A DNA stretch of 32,875 nucleotides, from assembly GCA_016936215.1 (NCBI GenBank), contig JAFGPL010000305.1, forward strand, positions 1 to 32,875, written 5' to 3'. The notes under the pieces were generated by a model, which saw nothing but the letters and a program-made list of their open reading frames with translations, was not told the origin of the DNA and searched no databases. The stretch's first letter is position 1. Each line of letters begins with the position of its first letter. The DNA comes from Bacteroidales bacterium (GTDB taxonomy: Bacteria > Bacteroidota > Bacteroidia > Bacteroidales > UBA10428). Below are positions 16,949 to 27,005 of this stretch, in pieces. A program made the position numbers and the translations under genes.

Positions 16949-18517
16949 TTATACTATTCGTCTTTTTCCAGCATCCCACCTGACCCTTCTCTTTTCCCTG
17001 TATGCTTTGGTGGCCATCATGCAGGTTATTGTTACCTCGAATCCTTTTTCGATATCGCATGCAGGGGTGCCCCCAAAACGAATGCAATCGAGCCAGTTTT
17101 TCAGGTGAAGGAAAGAGGTATCGGCCTTTTTACCATCGCGCATGGTATAGGTAAGTCCTTTGCTTGCATAATATTGCTCTGTTGGTGATGTTACCGCATC
17201 AATGTCGCCGATACCCTGCCGGTATTCGAAAAACACCTTACCAGGAGTAATCTGCCTGCTTTTGATATATGAGGCATATTGAGTTGATTCCCTGTCTATG
17301 ATCATACGTATGTTATTGTCAACCTCAAGCGACCCATCATGGCCCATGAATATTCTTCCCCTTTCCCTGTTCGAGGCTAGTGAGGCGCTGTAAATAAAGG
17401 TGAGTTCTTTTTCAGGGTAATTACACAATACATTAAAAATGTCGGGTGTTTCACGGTCCTCTTTATGAAAAAAAACGCCGCCTTCAGCAACAACCGAACC
17501 GGGGATGCCTAAACCCATGAGCTGGTTGGCCACATCAAATTCGTGAGACATCAATTGACCGGCGACCCCTGTTGAGTAATCCCAGTAAAGCGACCAGTTA
17601 TAAAATCGTTTAAGGTCAAAAGGCACTTTTGGTGCCTTGCCGAGAAACATGTTCCAGTCGAGTGTTTCAGGTGTTCCGGGTTTCGTGTTACCTTTACCAT
17701 CAAGATGCCTTACCCAGGCGCTGTCCTCAGAATTACGGTTTGAGGTTGTTTCGATTAGCGTTACTTTGCCAATCTTATTGTTCCTTAACAAATACTGTGC
17801 CCTTGGAAAACAATCGTTTTGCGAATACTGGTGACCGACCTGTAATACCATGTTGCTGCTTTTTACCGTATCATAAAGGGCCACAGCCTCTTCTTCGCTG
17901 TTGGTCATGCATTTTTCACAATACACATGTTTACCTGCTTTAATAGCTTCAATGGCAATTGGCCCGTGCCAGAAGTCGGGAGTGGCAATAATTACAGCAT
18001 CAACATTTTTGTCTTCGAGAAGCTTCCTATAGTCTTTGTAACCCTTTGCGGGAATTCCTGAAAAATCGTTTTTGTCTTTGTTATATGCAGAAATTTCTAT
18101 TGCCTGCTGTAAGTGCATGTCGAAAACATCGCAAGCGGCTGTTAGTGAAATATTTAATTTGTCGCGGTTTAGAAAGTCCTGCAGTGTTTTATCCGGTTGC
18201 CCCGATGAAGTGGTATGTGACTTTATCCAACTTTTGTCCACAAACCCGAGTGACCTGAGCAATGATTTGCCGCGGTTGCCGGCACCAATAATTCCAATAC
18301 GCAGATGATCACCAATAACTTTTTTTACAATGAATTTTTTACCCGGATAACCCGGTTGAAAATCTAATCCAAGTTCTGAATATAGATTTTTCCGCTCTTC
18401 AGTAATTAAATCTTCAGACTGTTTCTTTTTAAAGAATGAAAAACCCAGATAGCCAAATACAGGAACTGTTGCCAGTCCTTTGATAATATCTCTCCTGCTA
18501 ATTTTGTTACCAGCCAT
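16949..18517 (-). CDS. Gfo/Idh/MocA-family oxidoreductase with Tat-type signal
   Basis: NKISRRDIIKGLATVPVFGYLGF Tat-like leader; RIGIIGAGNRGKSLL dinucleotide-binding motif; DAVIIATPDFWHGPIAIEAIKAGKHVYCEKCM. Confidence 0.93.
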   Translation of the reverse strand: MAGNKISRRDIIKGLATVPVFGYLGFSFFKKKQSEDLITEERKNLYSELGLDFQPGYPGKKFIVKKVIGDHLRIGIIGAGNRGKSLLRSLGFVDKSWIKSHTTSSGQPDKTLQDFLNRDKLNISLTAACDVFDMHLQQAIEISAYNKDKNDFSGIPAKGYKDYRKLLEDKNVDAVIIATPDFWHGPIAIEAIKAGKHVYCEKCMTNSEEEAVALYDTVKSSNMVLQVGHQYSQNDCFPRAQYLLRNNKIGKVTLIETTSNRNSEDSAWVRHLDGKGNTKPGTPETLDWNMFLGKAPKVPFDLKRFYNWSLYWDYSTGVAGQLMSHEFDVANQLMGLGIPGSVVAEGGVFFHKEDRETPDIFNVLCNYPEKELTFIYSASLASNRERGRIFMGHDGSLEVDNNIRMIIDRESTQYASYIKSRQITPGKVFFEYRQGIGDIDAVTSPTEQYYASKGLTYTMRDGKKADTSFLHLKNWLDCIRFGGTPACDIEKGFEVTITCMMATKAYREKRRVRWDAGKRRIV

Positions 18518-18557
18518 ATTTTACCTCGCACCTGAAATTTGAATGTGCAAAATAGTC

Positions 18558-18592
18558 AAAAAAAAAGGGACTTCCAAAAATGAAGCCCCTTT
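18558..18592 (-). terminator. intrinsic terminator of the hydrogenase operon
   Basis: Minus strand: AAGGGGCTTCATTTTTGGAAGTCCCTT followed by a T-run, 22 bp past the 18614 stop; stem GGGxCTTC/GAAGxCCC. Confidence 0.85.
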
Positions 18593-18613
18593 GCCCTAAC
18601 TAATTAAACTAAC

Positions 18614-19099
18614 CTATTCGTTATATTCCTTTATTATGTCTTTTACCATTTCCGGAGACACACGACCATATGTTTTTTCTCCTACCATTACTACGGGTGC
18701 AAGACCGCATGCCCCCACGCATCTCAGGCATCCGATAGAGAATTTGCCGTCGGCTGTGGTTTCTCCAACTTCAATCCCGAGCTCTTTTTTAAATTCCTGG
18801 AGCACGGTTTCGGCGCCTCTTACATAACAAGCAGTACCGGTGCATATGGATATGGGGTATTTGCCTTTGGGTATCATCGAGAAAAAACTGTAAAAAGTAA
18901 CCACCCCATATACTTTGGATAATGGAACATCCATTTCCTGTGACACTACTTCCTGTACTTCGGCAGGAAGGTACCCAAATGTTGACTGCACCTTGTGCAG
19001 TGCATTGATTAACTCACCAGGGTTGTTATTAAAAGATTTGCATATCTCTTTAATCTTATCAACCTGGTTTTTCTTAAGTTCTACTTTTATATTTGACAT
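18614..19099 (-). CDS. hydC: [FeFe]-hydrogenase NuoE-like subunit (2Fe-2S thioredoxin-like)
   Basis: 161 aa; VYGVVTFYSFFSMIPKGKYPISICTGTACYVRGAETVL...SIGCLRCVGACGLAPVVMV, NuoE/HndA family. Confidence 0.93.
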   Translation of the reverse strand: MSNIKVELKKNQVDKIKEICKSFNNNPGELINALHKVQSTFGYLPAEVQEVVSQEMDVPLSKVYGVVTFYSFFSMIPKGKYPISICTGTACYVRGAETVLQEFKKELGIEVGETTADGKFSIGCLRCVGACGLAPVVMVGEKTYGRVSPEMVKDIIKEYNE

Positions 19100-19126
19100 A
19101 TCTCAAGTTTTTCCGTTATTGTATTT

Positions 19127-20902
19127 TCAGATATAAATGATTCTTTTTTTCTTATCAACATAATGAGTATGCAGTAATTTATGGGCCTTATCGCTCATTG
19201 GTTTGCCGAGAAATTCCTCATAAAGTTTGATGATGTATGGGTTTTCATGCGATTTTCTTATCGTTTTTCCTTCATCTTCACGATAAATTGCTTCCATACG
19301 CTTTTTCAGGATTTCGGTTTTGCCGTGGTGTAATGGTTGCCCGCCACCACCGATACAACCGCCCGGGCAGGCCATTATTTCGATAGCATGAAAATTACTT
19401 TCACCTTTCCTGATGCTTTCAAGAAGTTGCCGTGCCTTGCCAAGTCCATGGGCAATACCTATATTGATAGGTGTTCCGCCAAAATCTATGGTAGCCTGCC
19501 TGATGCCTTCCATCCCTCTTAATTCTTTAAAATCAACTTTTTCAAGGCTTTTACCTGTGAAAAGCTCGTAAGCAGTCCGGACAGCAGCTTCGATTACGCC
19601 ACCTGTGGCACCGAAAATAACGCCTGCCCCGGATGATTCACCGAGAGGTGCATCAAAATCATCGTCCTGTAATGAATTGAATGAAATATTTGCTCTTTTA
19701 ATCAAAGAAGCCAATTCACGGGTCGAAATAGAATAGTCTACATCAGGATTTCCGTTTACTTTAAACTCGTCACGCTGGCACTCGTATTTTTTGGCCAGGC
19801 ATGGCATGATCGAAACCACGATCAGGTCTTCCCTTTTTACATTTATTTTTTGTGCAAAATAGGTTTTGGCTATGGCGCCGAACATTTGTTGTGGAGACCT
19901 TGCCGTAGAAGGGATATCGAGCATGTCGGTAAACTGTGATTCGAAAAAGTTGACCCAGCCGGGGCAACAGGAGGTAAGAATCGGCAGTTTAACATTTTTG
20001 TCGCCTTTCAGATGTTTTGAAAGCCTTTCAAGCAATTCGGTGCCTTCTTCCATGATGGTAAGGTCGGCTGCAAAATCGGTGTCGAAAACATATTTGAAAC
20101 CAAGCTGACGCAGTGCCGAAACCATTTTTCCGGTGACGAGGGTTCCGGGTTCAAGGCCGAATTCTTCGCCAAGCGCGGCCCTTACGGCAGGCGCTGTTTG
20201 CACGATCACCGTTTTATTGGGATTGGCCAGGTCGCGTATCAGTTTATTGGTATGGTCAACTTCGGTAAGCGCCGCAGTGGGGCATACTGCAACACACTGC
20301 CCGCAATAGGTACATACAGAGTCTTCAAGGTCCATTTCAAAGGCCGGGGCAACTACCGACATAAATCCCCTGTTCACGGCTGATAATGCCCCTACAGTCT
20401 GGAATTCATTACACATGGTTTCACACCTGCGGCACATGATACATTTATCCATGTTACGAATAATCGAGGGTGAGAAATCCACACGATAGGTTGACATTTC
20501 TGATATTTCCTGGTAGGGGATATCCCTGATGCCAAGTTTGATGGCGATACTCTGAAGTTCGCAATTACCCGATTTCGGACATACAAGGCATTCTTTCGGA
20601 TGGTCTGAAAGGATTAGTTCCATTACAATCCTTCGGGCATTTAAGACCCTGATAGAATGCGTGTTTACAACCATTCCTTCCGTGACTTCTGTCGAGCATG
20701 AGGGGGCAAGGTTTCTGCGGCCTTCCACCTCTACCACGCAAATACGGCAACCACCCGGTTTGTGCTCAATGCCGAGGTCTGCCAGGTCCATATAACAAAG
20801 CACTGGGATATCAATGCCTACTTTTTTGGCAGCTTTGTAAATAGTTGTCCCTTTTTCTACTTCAACTATTTTGTTGTCTATTGTAAGTTTTATCATTTCC
20901 AT
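19127..20902 (-). CDS. hydA: catalytic [FeFe]-hydrogenase subunit with NuoG-like N-terminal Fe-S domains
   Basis: Complete H-cluster signatures: TSCCPGW (L1), MPCLAKKYE (L2), EIMACPGGCIGGGGQP (L3); N-terminal 2Fe-2S, HPKECLVC and 2x4Fe-4S motifs. Confidence 0.97.
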   Translation of the reverse strand: MEMIKLTIDNKIVEVEKGTTIYKAAKKVGIDIPVLCYMDLADLGIEHKPGGCRICVVEVEGRRNLAPSCSTEVTEGMVVNTHSIRVLNARRIVMELILSDHPKECLVCPKSGNCELQSIAIKLGIRDIPYQEISEMSTYRVDFSPSIIRNMDKCIMCRRCETMCNEFQTVGALSAVNRGFMSVVAPAFEMDLEDSVCTYCGQCVAVCPTAALTEVDHTNKLIRDLANPNKTVIVQTAPAVRAALGEEFGLEPGTLVTGKMVSALRQLGFKYVFDTDFAADLTIMEEGTELLERLSKHLKGDKNVKLPILTSCCPGWVNFFESQFTDMLDIPSTARSPQQMFGAIAKTYFAQKINVKREDLIVVSIMPCLAKKYECQRDEFKVNGNPDVDYSISTRELASLIKRANISFNSLQDDDFDAPLGESSGAGVIFGATGGVIEAAVRTAYELFTGKSLEKVDFKELRGMEGIRQATIDFGGTPINIGIAHGLGKARQLLESIRKGESNFHAIEIMACPGGCIGGGGQPLHHGKTEILKKRMEAIYREDEGKTIRKSHENPYIIKLYEEFLGKPMSDKAHKLLHTHYVDKKKRIIYI

Positions 20903-20912
20903 TTTTCCAGAA

Positions 20913-22706
20913 TTAATTGACGATTACTGCATTAAATTTACATCTTTCAAGACACGCGCCACATTTGATACATAGTTTCGGGTCTATTTTGTGTATTTGT
21001 TTACGTTCACCGGTGATTGCACCTACAGGGCAGGCCCTGGCGCATGCTGTGCAGCCTACACAATTTTCGGGGACTATTTCATAGGTCATTAATGCTTTAC
21101 ATACCCCGGCTGGACACTTTTTATCAATGATATGGGCATCGTATTCATGCCTGAAGTGTTCCAAAGTTGATAGCACAGGATTGGGTGAAGCCTGGCCGAG
21201 CCCACATAAAGCAGTGTCTTTGATAACGTAACTCAGGTTTATTAACCTGTCTATATCTTCCGGGGCGCCATTTCCTTTGCATATCCTGTCAAGCAGTTCA
21301 TGCAACCTTTTGTTGCCGATACGGCAGGGGGTGCATTTACCGCACGATTCTTCTACCGAGAATTCAAGGAAGAATTTGGCAAAATCTACCATACAATCGT
21401 CCTCGTCCATAACGATCATACCGCCTGATCCCATCATTGAACCTGCTGCCACAAGGGTTTCGTATTCAATCGGGATATTGAGGTGCTTTTCGGTGAGACA
21501 TCCGCCCGAAGGGCCGCCTGTTTGCACGGCTTTGAATTTTTTACCGTTTTTAATTCCGCCGCCGATTTCAAAAATAACTTCACGCAGCGTGATACCCATC
21601 GGAACCTCAATTAATCCTACGTTATTTATCTTACCTGCCAGCGCGAAAACTTTTGTCCCTTTTGATTTTTCTGTGCCAATGCTGCTGAACCATTCCGCTC
21701 CTTTTGTGAGGATGACCGGAATATTTGCAAAAGTCTCCACGTTATTTACATTGGTGGGTTTTCCGAGGTATCCTGATACAGCCGGGAATGGAGGTTTAAG
21801 TGTTGGTTCTCCACGTCCGCCTTCCATTGAATGGATGAGGGCGGTTTCTTCCCCACATACGAAGGCGCCTGCTCCATACCTTAGTTCTATGTCGAAGCTG
21901 AATTTTGAACCAAGTATGTTATTTCCAAGTAACCCATATTCCCTTGCCTGCTTAATGGCTGTTTTTAACCTTTCGATTGCAAGCGGATACTCTGCCCTGA
22001 TATATACAAGACCTTTATCAGCGCCTATACAATAGCCGCAAATGGCCATTGCTTCAATTACCGTATGCGGATCACCCTCAAGAATTGACCTGTCCATGAA
22101 GGCACCCGGGTCGCCTTCATCGGCATTACATACTACATATTTTTCATTTCCAGGGCTTTTAGCTGCAAGTTCCCATTTAAGACCTGTAGGAAAGCCGGCT
22201 CCCCCGCGTCCGCGCAGGCCGCTGTCTTTAATGATTTTGATGGTATCTGCCGGGCTCAATTCTGTAAGAACCTTACCTAATGCTTCATATCCATCACGGG
22301 ATATATATTCCCCAATATTTTCAGGGTCAATGATACCGCAATTGCGAAGCGCAATACGTACCTGCTTTTTATAAAAACCAATTTCCCTGGTTGAACCTGC
22401 TGTTTTCTTTGCCACAGGGTCGGTATAAAGGAGCCTTTCTACCTTACGGCCTTTAACGATATGCTCGGCAACAATTTCTTTAGCATCTTCAGGTTTTACC
22501 TGTGTATAAAATGTATTGTCGGGAATAATCTTCACGATAGGCCCTTTTTCACAAAATCCAAAGCACCCTGTTCTTACAACCTGTGCAAAATCGCTCAGGC
22601 CTTCATTGCCAATCTCTTTTTTCAGATTTTCATAAATCAATTCGCTTTGGGAGGCTTTACATCCGGTGCCCCCGCAAACTAATAAATGCAGTTTATAATC
22701 AGACAT
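20913..22706 (-). CDS. hydB: NAD(P)H-dependent hydrogenase NuoF-like flavoprotein subunit
   Basis: N-terminal 2Fe-2S (VCGGTGCKASQS...TGCFGFC), GLRGRGGAGFPTGLKWE, NADEGDPGAFMDRSILEGDPH, ESCGKCTPCRIG, C-terminal 2x4Fe-4S. Confidence 0.96.
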   Translation of the reverse strand: MSDYKLHLLVCGGTGCKASQSELIYENLKKEIGNEGLSDFAQVVRTGCFGFCEKGPIVKIIPDNTFYTQVKPEDAKEIVAEHIVKGRKVERLLYTDPVAKKTAGSTREIGFYKKQVRIALRNCGIIDPENIGEYISRDGYEALGKVLTELSPADTIKIIKDSGLRGRGGAGFPTGLKWELAAKSPGNEKYVVCNADEGDPGAFMDRSILEGDPHTVIEAMAICGYCIGADKGLVYIRAEYPLAIERLKTAIKQAREYGLLGNNILGSKFSFDIELRYGAGAFVCGEETALIHSMEGGRGEPTLKPPFPAVSGYLGKPTNVNNVETFANIPVILTKGAEWFSSIGTEKSKGTKVFALAGKINNVGLIEVPMGITLREVIFEIGGGIKNGKKFKAVQTGGPSGGCLTEKHLNIPIEYETLVAAGSMMGSGGMIVMDEDDCMVDFAKFFLEFSVEESCGKCTPCRIGNKRLHELLDRICKGNGAPEDIDRLINLSYVIKDTALCGLGQASPNPVLSTLEHFRHEYDAHIIDKKCPAGVCKALMTYEIVPENCVGCTACARACPVGAITGERKQIHKIDPKLCIKCGACLERCKFNAVIVN

Positions 22707-22721
22707 AACAGTTATTTTGTT

Positions 22722-23120
22722 TTATTTATTGTCAATTGTTTCATAATTAACAGGAATAATTCCATCCACCAGTTCGCCGTTTTTAATATATCTTTCGATT
22801 ATTTCATCGGCTTTTTTCATGTTGACATAGCCAAAGACTACAGGTTCTTTGCCGGGAATGGTCACCTCGATGGTGGGTTCAGCATAGCAATAACCCATGC
22901 AGCCTGTTTGAGTGACTACGGCATCAATGTTTCGTTTTTCAAGCTCGTCAACAATAAAATTCATAACCTCCCGAGACCCGGAGGCAATACAACATGTAGC
23001 CATTGCTACCTTCACCTGCACAAGGTTTTCGGGATGTTCTCCTTTTTCGCGGATACTGGTTTTTGATTTCAGTTCATCGCGGATTTTACGCAAATCGTTC
23101 AGACTTTTTAATTTGGTCAT
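22722..23120 (-). CDS. (2Fe-2S) ferredoxin-domain protein, HndB-like
   Basis: 132 aa; VKVAMATCCIASGSREVM...TQTGCMGYCYAEPTIEVTIPG. Confidence 0.88.
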   Translation of the reverse strand: MTKLKSLNDLRKIRDELKSKTSIREKGEHPENLVQVKVAMATCCIASGSREVMNFIVDELEKRNIDAVVTQTGCMGYCYAEPTIEVTIPGKEPVVFGYVNMKKADEIIERYIKNGELVDGIIPVNYETIDNK

Positions 23121-23164
23121 GGTTATTAAAATTTTAAAATATCCTTTAATATATCCTGTTTTTA

Positions 23165-23710
23165 TTAAGATGCACCAATGTTTTTCAGGTTCTCATCTAT
23201 CATCTCTTTAATAAAGTTAATAATTTTTGGTGTATTAACATTCAATCCTTCAAGTATTTCGGAAATTTCTCTGCTGTCAAATACAAATTCTCTTCCGTCA
23301 ATTTCGTGTTTGTAAACCAGGTGGTACGAATGGCCAGAGCAAAGCAAAGATTTAATCGTTGCTGCCATATTGCCCATTGGCGGGCAATCAATATGACTTT
23401 TTTTAAAAATGGCAGTCACCATGGTACCCGTACCTTTTTCCGAAACTATATTCAAAGAACCTTCACATTGTTCTGCATTCTGCTTTAGGAGTGGAAGCCC
23501 CATTCCGATTTTTCTGGTACTCCTGGTTGAGAAAAACGGATCGGTTACTTTTTCAACCAGTTCTTTGTCAATGCCTTTACCATTGTCCCTGATCTCAATG
23601 GTCAATTTGTCGGTAGCACTGTCTTCGTTTACAGTTATATAGATTTCTGATGCCCCGGCACGAATTGAATTCTGGGTGATATCCAGTATATGTAACGACA
23701 AATCATTCAT
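23165..23710 (-). CDS. stand-alone HATPase (histidine-kinase-like ATPase without a phosphoacceptor domain)
   Basis: HILDITQNSIRAGASEIYI (N-box), IRDNGKGID (G1), GMGLPLLKQNAEQ (G2); no DHp region. Confidence 0.85.
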   Translation of the reverse strand: MNDLSLHILDITQNSIRAGASEIYITVNEDSATDKLTIEIRDNGKGIDKELVEKVTDPFFSTRSTRKIGMGLPLLKQNAEQCEGSLNIVSEKGTGTMVTAIFKKSHIDCPPMGNMAATIKSLLCSGHSYHLVYKHEIDGREFVFDSREISEILEGLNVNTPKIINFIKEMIDENLKNIGAS

Positions 23711-24453
23711 TTTTTTAATGCCATCACTTTACGACCAGCTTCTGCTGCAAAGGCCATTTTTATCTCATCAAAATCATCATTTTCTATATATAGCATGGTA
23801 AAACCGCTTCCTATATCTTCGATACAATGTGCATCAGAGCCCCTTATAACCGTGTATCTGGCAATTTCAGGTGTTTTCATCAGCAAGGCGTTAAAATCAA
23901 TGCTTTTTGAAATTTCAACAGCATCAATTTTTAGGTTGTCGGGAATAAACCCCAGGTTTGCCAATAAACTGTTTGAAGGCCTGTCTATATGGGCCGGCAC
24001 AAATATGCCATTCATCATGCTAACAATCTCTGCGGCTTCACCGAGATTGAGAGAAAGTGCTGATATCAGCAGCCAATCAACCTCGTAAAGTATATTTTCA
24101 TCTCTGTCAACCACCGGCTGGTAGCCGAAAATCTCTTTCCGGTTTGGTATGTCCGGTTTATGTTTTTCAATTATTTGCTGAAAAATATTTGCCGTTTCAA
24201 CTGTTTCAAAGAACGCGAGGCAATGAACCTCTTCTTTTGTGGTGATCTCAACTCCCGGCAGCACTTTTATCCCTGCCTCTTTTCCCAGCTTACACATTAA
24301 TTTACAGTGAAGCGTGGAGTTGTGATCGGTTATTGCCAGTATGTCAATTTTTTCTGCAACTGCCTTTTCTATGATCTTAACCGGTGCCATATCAAGGCTG
24401 GCGCATGGTGAAAGAACGGTGTGAACATGAAAATCAGCTTTGAATGTCCTCAT
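23707..24453 (-). CDS. PHP-domain phosphoesterase-like protein
   Basis: FKADFHVHTVLSPCASLDM, ILAITDHNSTLHC, LPGVEITTKEEVHCLAFF, VIRGSDAHCIEDIG. Confidence 0.92.
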   Translation of the reverse strand: MRTFKADFHVHTVLSPCASLDMAPVKIIEKAVAEKIDILAITDHNSTLHCKLMCKLGKEAGIKVLPGVEITTKEEVHCLAFFETVETANIFQQIIEKHKPDIPNRKEIFGYQPVVDRDENILYEVDWLLISALSLNLGEAAEIVSMMNGIFVPAHIDRPSNSLLANLGFIPDNLKIDAVEISKSIDFNALLMKTPEIARYTVIRGSDAHCIEDIGSGFTMLYIENDDFDEIKMAFAAEAGRKVMALKK

Positions 24454-24787
24454 TTTCTTTCAGCAATTGGTATAACCTGCCTGCTGTTTCAAATGCCGGC
24501 AGGTCTGTTGCCAGGATAACCACACCCTCTTTTTCTGCCTGCGTTACTGTTTCTGTATCAGGACGATGGCCGTTAACCAGCACGATGCCCGATAACTCCT
24601 TAAGCAAGGCAACAGCAAGAATATTTTTGTGCGACTGCATGGTAATCCAGAGGTTTCCTTCTGAAGCATTGCCCATTACATTGCTTAACATATCACTGGT
24701 ATAACCCCAGGTTACCATGTTGTTTTTACCAGTGCTGCCACATACTATTTCAAAGTTCAGCCTGTCAGCAATTTCTGCTATATTCAT
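24434..24787 (-). CDS. DRTGG-domain protein (paralogue 1)
   Basis: 117 aa; MNIAEIADRLNFEIVCGSTG...TWGYTSDMLSNVMGNASEGNLWITMQSHKNILAVALLKELSGIVLVNG; overlaps the PHP start. Confidence 0.8.
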   Translation of the reverse strand: MNIAEIADRLNFEIVCGSTGKNNMVTWGYTSDMLSNVMGNASEGNLWITMQSHKNILAVALLKELSGIVLVNGHRPDTETVTQAEKEGVVILATDLPAFETAGRLYQLLKENEDIQS

Positions 24788-26169
24788 ATATCATCTTTCT
24801 TTAATGCAATATCTGCAAATTTCTTTTTTCCCCATACTTTTTCAACCATATCGAAGCTCTGGTCAGGTTTGATATCTTGGTGAATAAGCATAAGTTTTTG
24901 AATAAAAACACAATCGGTAATCGCTGCCCGTTCCTGCACGATATCTTCAGCCAGGGCTTTGCATCCGGGTGAACCGCAGGCGGCACAGTCAATAGCGGGC
25001 AGGTGGCTGTATAGTATACGTGCACGGGTTATTTTTTTCATGGCTGTATCCATGTTTTCATCCAACGCAAAGGCAGCACGCGGTTTTATCGGTTCCAACC
25101 CGATATTTTCCAGCAGATAGTCCTTGAATGTATTTACTGTGCCAGCGTATGTATTAAGGTTTCTGCTTTCTTTGATGTAATCGTTCGCACGGTTCCTAAG
25201 CCTTTCGGCGCACAGAAACCTGTTGGCAACAGAAAGGATTCCTCCTGCGCACCCCTGGTCACATGCTCTTAGTTCAAGGAAATCAAACACGCCAATCGAA
25301 TCATTTTCGAGGTCTTCAAGAAATTCTGTTACATTTTGTATTCCGTCAATGGCCAGGCTGCGGCCTGTAGCAAAGCCTGTTTCCCCATTGGTCAGGCTCC
25401 ATAGCATCTCGGTATCGCGAAGCTGTTCTTTGTCAGGTACCTGGCACGATTTACGGTCGCTGCGGTTGATGATTGAGAATACCTTGTTGTAAAGGAAATT
25501 CATGTTTATGACCCCGTTAAACGGAGATTGGCTCTCACCTACAGGGCTTTTAACTGCAGCAATTTTTGCTGCACACGGGGTGATATAGAAAACACCGATC
25601 TCATTTTCTGGAACACCCGATTCAACAAGTTTTTTTCGATATGCAATGGCAGCAATATCCAGCGGGGCTTTTAGCAGCATGATGTTTTCTACAAGCGAGG
25701 GAAATTTTACCTGTATAAGCCTTACAACTGCCGGGCAAAAAGAGGAGATAACAGGTTTTAAAGAAGCATGTTCTTTCTGGTATTTTGATATTTCTTCACC
25801 AAGCAGCCTGGCCCCGTGCTCGGCTTCGAATACATGGGTAAAACCCGATTCGAGAATTCCGCTATAAATCTCACGGGTAGGGATATTACGCGGGAACTGG
25901 CCTATAAAAACCGAGGGGACGATGGCCACACGGTATTTGTATTGAAAGATATTATGGAAATCATCCTGTTCTACAATAATCGCGTTCACAGGGCAGGCTT
26001 TCATACATTCACCACAATCCACGCAGCGCTCGGGCATCAGCACAGCTTTACCATTGCGTACCCTTAAGGCTTCGGTGGGGCATACCTGCATGCAATGTAT
26101 ACATCCGATACAAGCCTCCTCAACAATTTTAAGGGCATGATGAAATGTATGTTTTTTTCCTTCTGTCAT
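24784..26169 (-). CDS. degenerate [FeFe]-hydrogenase-like iron-sulfur protein (2x4Fe-4S + Fe-hydrogenase large-subunit-like + C-terminal Fe-S domain)
   Basis: EACIGCIHCMQVCP and ERCVDCGECMKACP; degenerate motifs SSFCPAVV, TPCAAK, ELRACDQGCAGG; C-terminal IDCAACGSPGCKALAEDIV. Likely start MTEGKKHTF at 26169. Confidence 0.87.
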   Translation of the reverse strand: MTEGKKHTFHHALKIVEEACIGCIHCMQVCPTEALRVRNGKAVLMPERCVDCGECMKACPVNAIIVEQDDFHNIFQYKYRVAIVPSVFIGQFPRNIPTREIYSGILESGFTHVFEAEHGARLLGEEISKYQKEHASLKPVISSFCPAVVRLIQVKFPSLVENIMLLKAPLDIAAIAYRKKLVESGVPENEIGVFYITPCAAKIAAVKSPVGESQSPFNGVINMNFLYNKVFSIINRSDRKSCQVPDKEQLRDTEMLWSLTNGETGFATGRSLAIDGIQNVTEFLEDLENDSIGVFDFLELRACDQGCAGGILSVANRFLCAERLRNRANDYIKESRNLNTYAGTVNTFKDYLLENIGLEPIKPRAAFALDENMDTAMKKITRARILYSHLPAIDCAACGSPGCKALAEDIVQERAAITDCVFIQKLMLIHQDIKPDQSFDMVEKVWGKKKFADIALKKDDI

Positions 26170-26582
26170 AATCTGGTAAAACAAGTTATTTCAACCTTGG
26201 TGCCGGTTCCCGGCGTGCTCGTGATTTTCAGTTCGTCTGCATTTTTTTTGATATTAGGAAGCCCCATGCCAGCGCCAAAACCCATTTCACGCACTTTCTC
26301 GTTGGCTGTGGACCATCCTTCAGTCATTGCTTTTTCAATATCTTCAATACCGGGGCCCTCGTCTTTTACTGCAATGAAGATTCTGCCAGTGTCAATATCA
26401 ACGGTCATGGTACCTCTGTAAGCATGTGCCACAACATTTACTTCGGCTTCATACATGGCAACAGCAATACGTTTGATCAATGACGGTTCAAGGTTTAATT
26501 GTCTAAGAATTTTTTTTACCTCACTTGAGGCAGAACCTGCCTTTGTGAAGTCGCCACCTTCTATTTGATATTCAAATATCAT
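26166..26582 (-). CDS. RsbW-like anti-sigma-type serine kinase ATPase
   Basis: MYEAEVNVVAHAYRG (N-box), VKDEGPGIEDIEKAM (G1), GFGAGMGLPNIKKNADEL (G2). Confidence 0.87.
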   Translation of the reverse strand: MIFEYQIEGGDFTKAGSASSEVKKILRQLNLEPSLIKRIAVAMYEAEVNVVAHAYRGTMTVDIDTGRIFIAVKDEGPGIEDIEKAMTEGWSTANEKVREMGFGAGMGLPNIKKNADELKITSTPGTGTKVEITCFTRL

Positions 26583-26594
26583 TCGGTCAACCCG

Positions 26595-26939
26595 TTAAAA
26601 CAACGGTTTTATGCCTGCATGGTGAAGTTGTCCGCAAACATTGAACATTGAAGAGGCAGATTCAATCAATACGATGTTGCTCTCCTCGGCCAGATCAATC
26701 ATTTCTTTGGTGGGTTTTTTGTTTCTTACAAATACTATCCCTGAAATGTCGGCCATTTCGGCTGTGCGTATTGTCTGCATGTTGGCAAGCCCGGTAATAA
26801 GCAGAATATCCGCTGAATCAAGCGTAAGTACGTCACTCATCAGGTCCGAGGCAAATGCGTGATTTACTTCTTTGCCAGAGTGTAAATTCCCGCTTACAAT
26901 TTTTCCGTTGATCAATCTTGCCACTTCACCAATTTTCAT
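26595..26939 (-). CDS. DRTGG-domain protein (paralogue 2), first gene of the hydrogenase operon
   Basis: MKIGEVARLINGKIVSGNLHSGKEVNHAFASDLMSDVLTLDSADILLITGLANMQTIRTAEMADISGIVFVRNKKP; same layout as paralogue 1. Track start 26951; MKIGE start at 26939. Confidence 0.8.
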   Translation of the reverse strand: MKIGEVARLINGKIVSGNLHSGKEVNHAFASDLMSDVLTLDSADILLITGLANMQTIRTAEMADISGIVFVRNKKPTKEMIDLAEESNIVLIESASSMFNVCGQLHHAGIKPLF

Positions 26940-26982
26940 TTTATACAGCATTTTATATCCGTGTTACGGATTAGCTTTTTCT

Positions 26983-27000
26983 TTGTTACAAAAATAACAA
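26983..27000. promoter_or_regulatory. Rex-like operator, site 1 (overlaps a putative -7 box)
   Basis: TTGTTACAAAAATAACAA (TTGTTA-N6-TAACAA); minus strand includes TATTTTTG, matching TAnnTTTG. Confidence 0.65.
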
Positions 27001-27005
27001 TAATT

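Noticed and set aside
16947-17087. N-terminal extension of the vWA ORF (MHSFWGHPCMRYRKRIRGNN...)
   Set aside because: Overlaps the Gfo/Idh C-terminus; a signal peptide begins at the internal Met at 16946.
21277-22035. 252-aa plus-strand ORF opposite hydB
   Set aside because: Antisense to a strongly supported coding sequence; no recognisable motifs; low-complexity Ser/Pro composition typical of a shadow frame.
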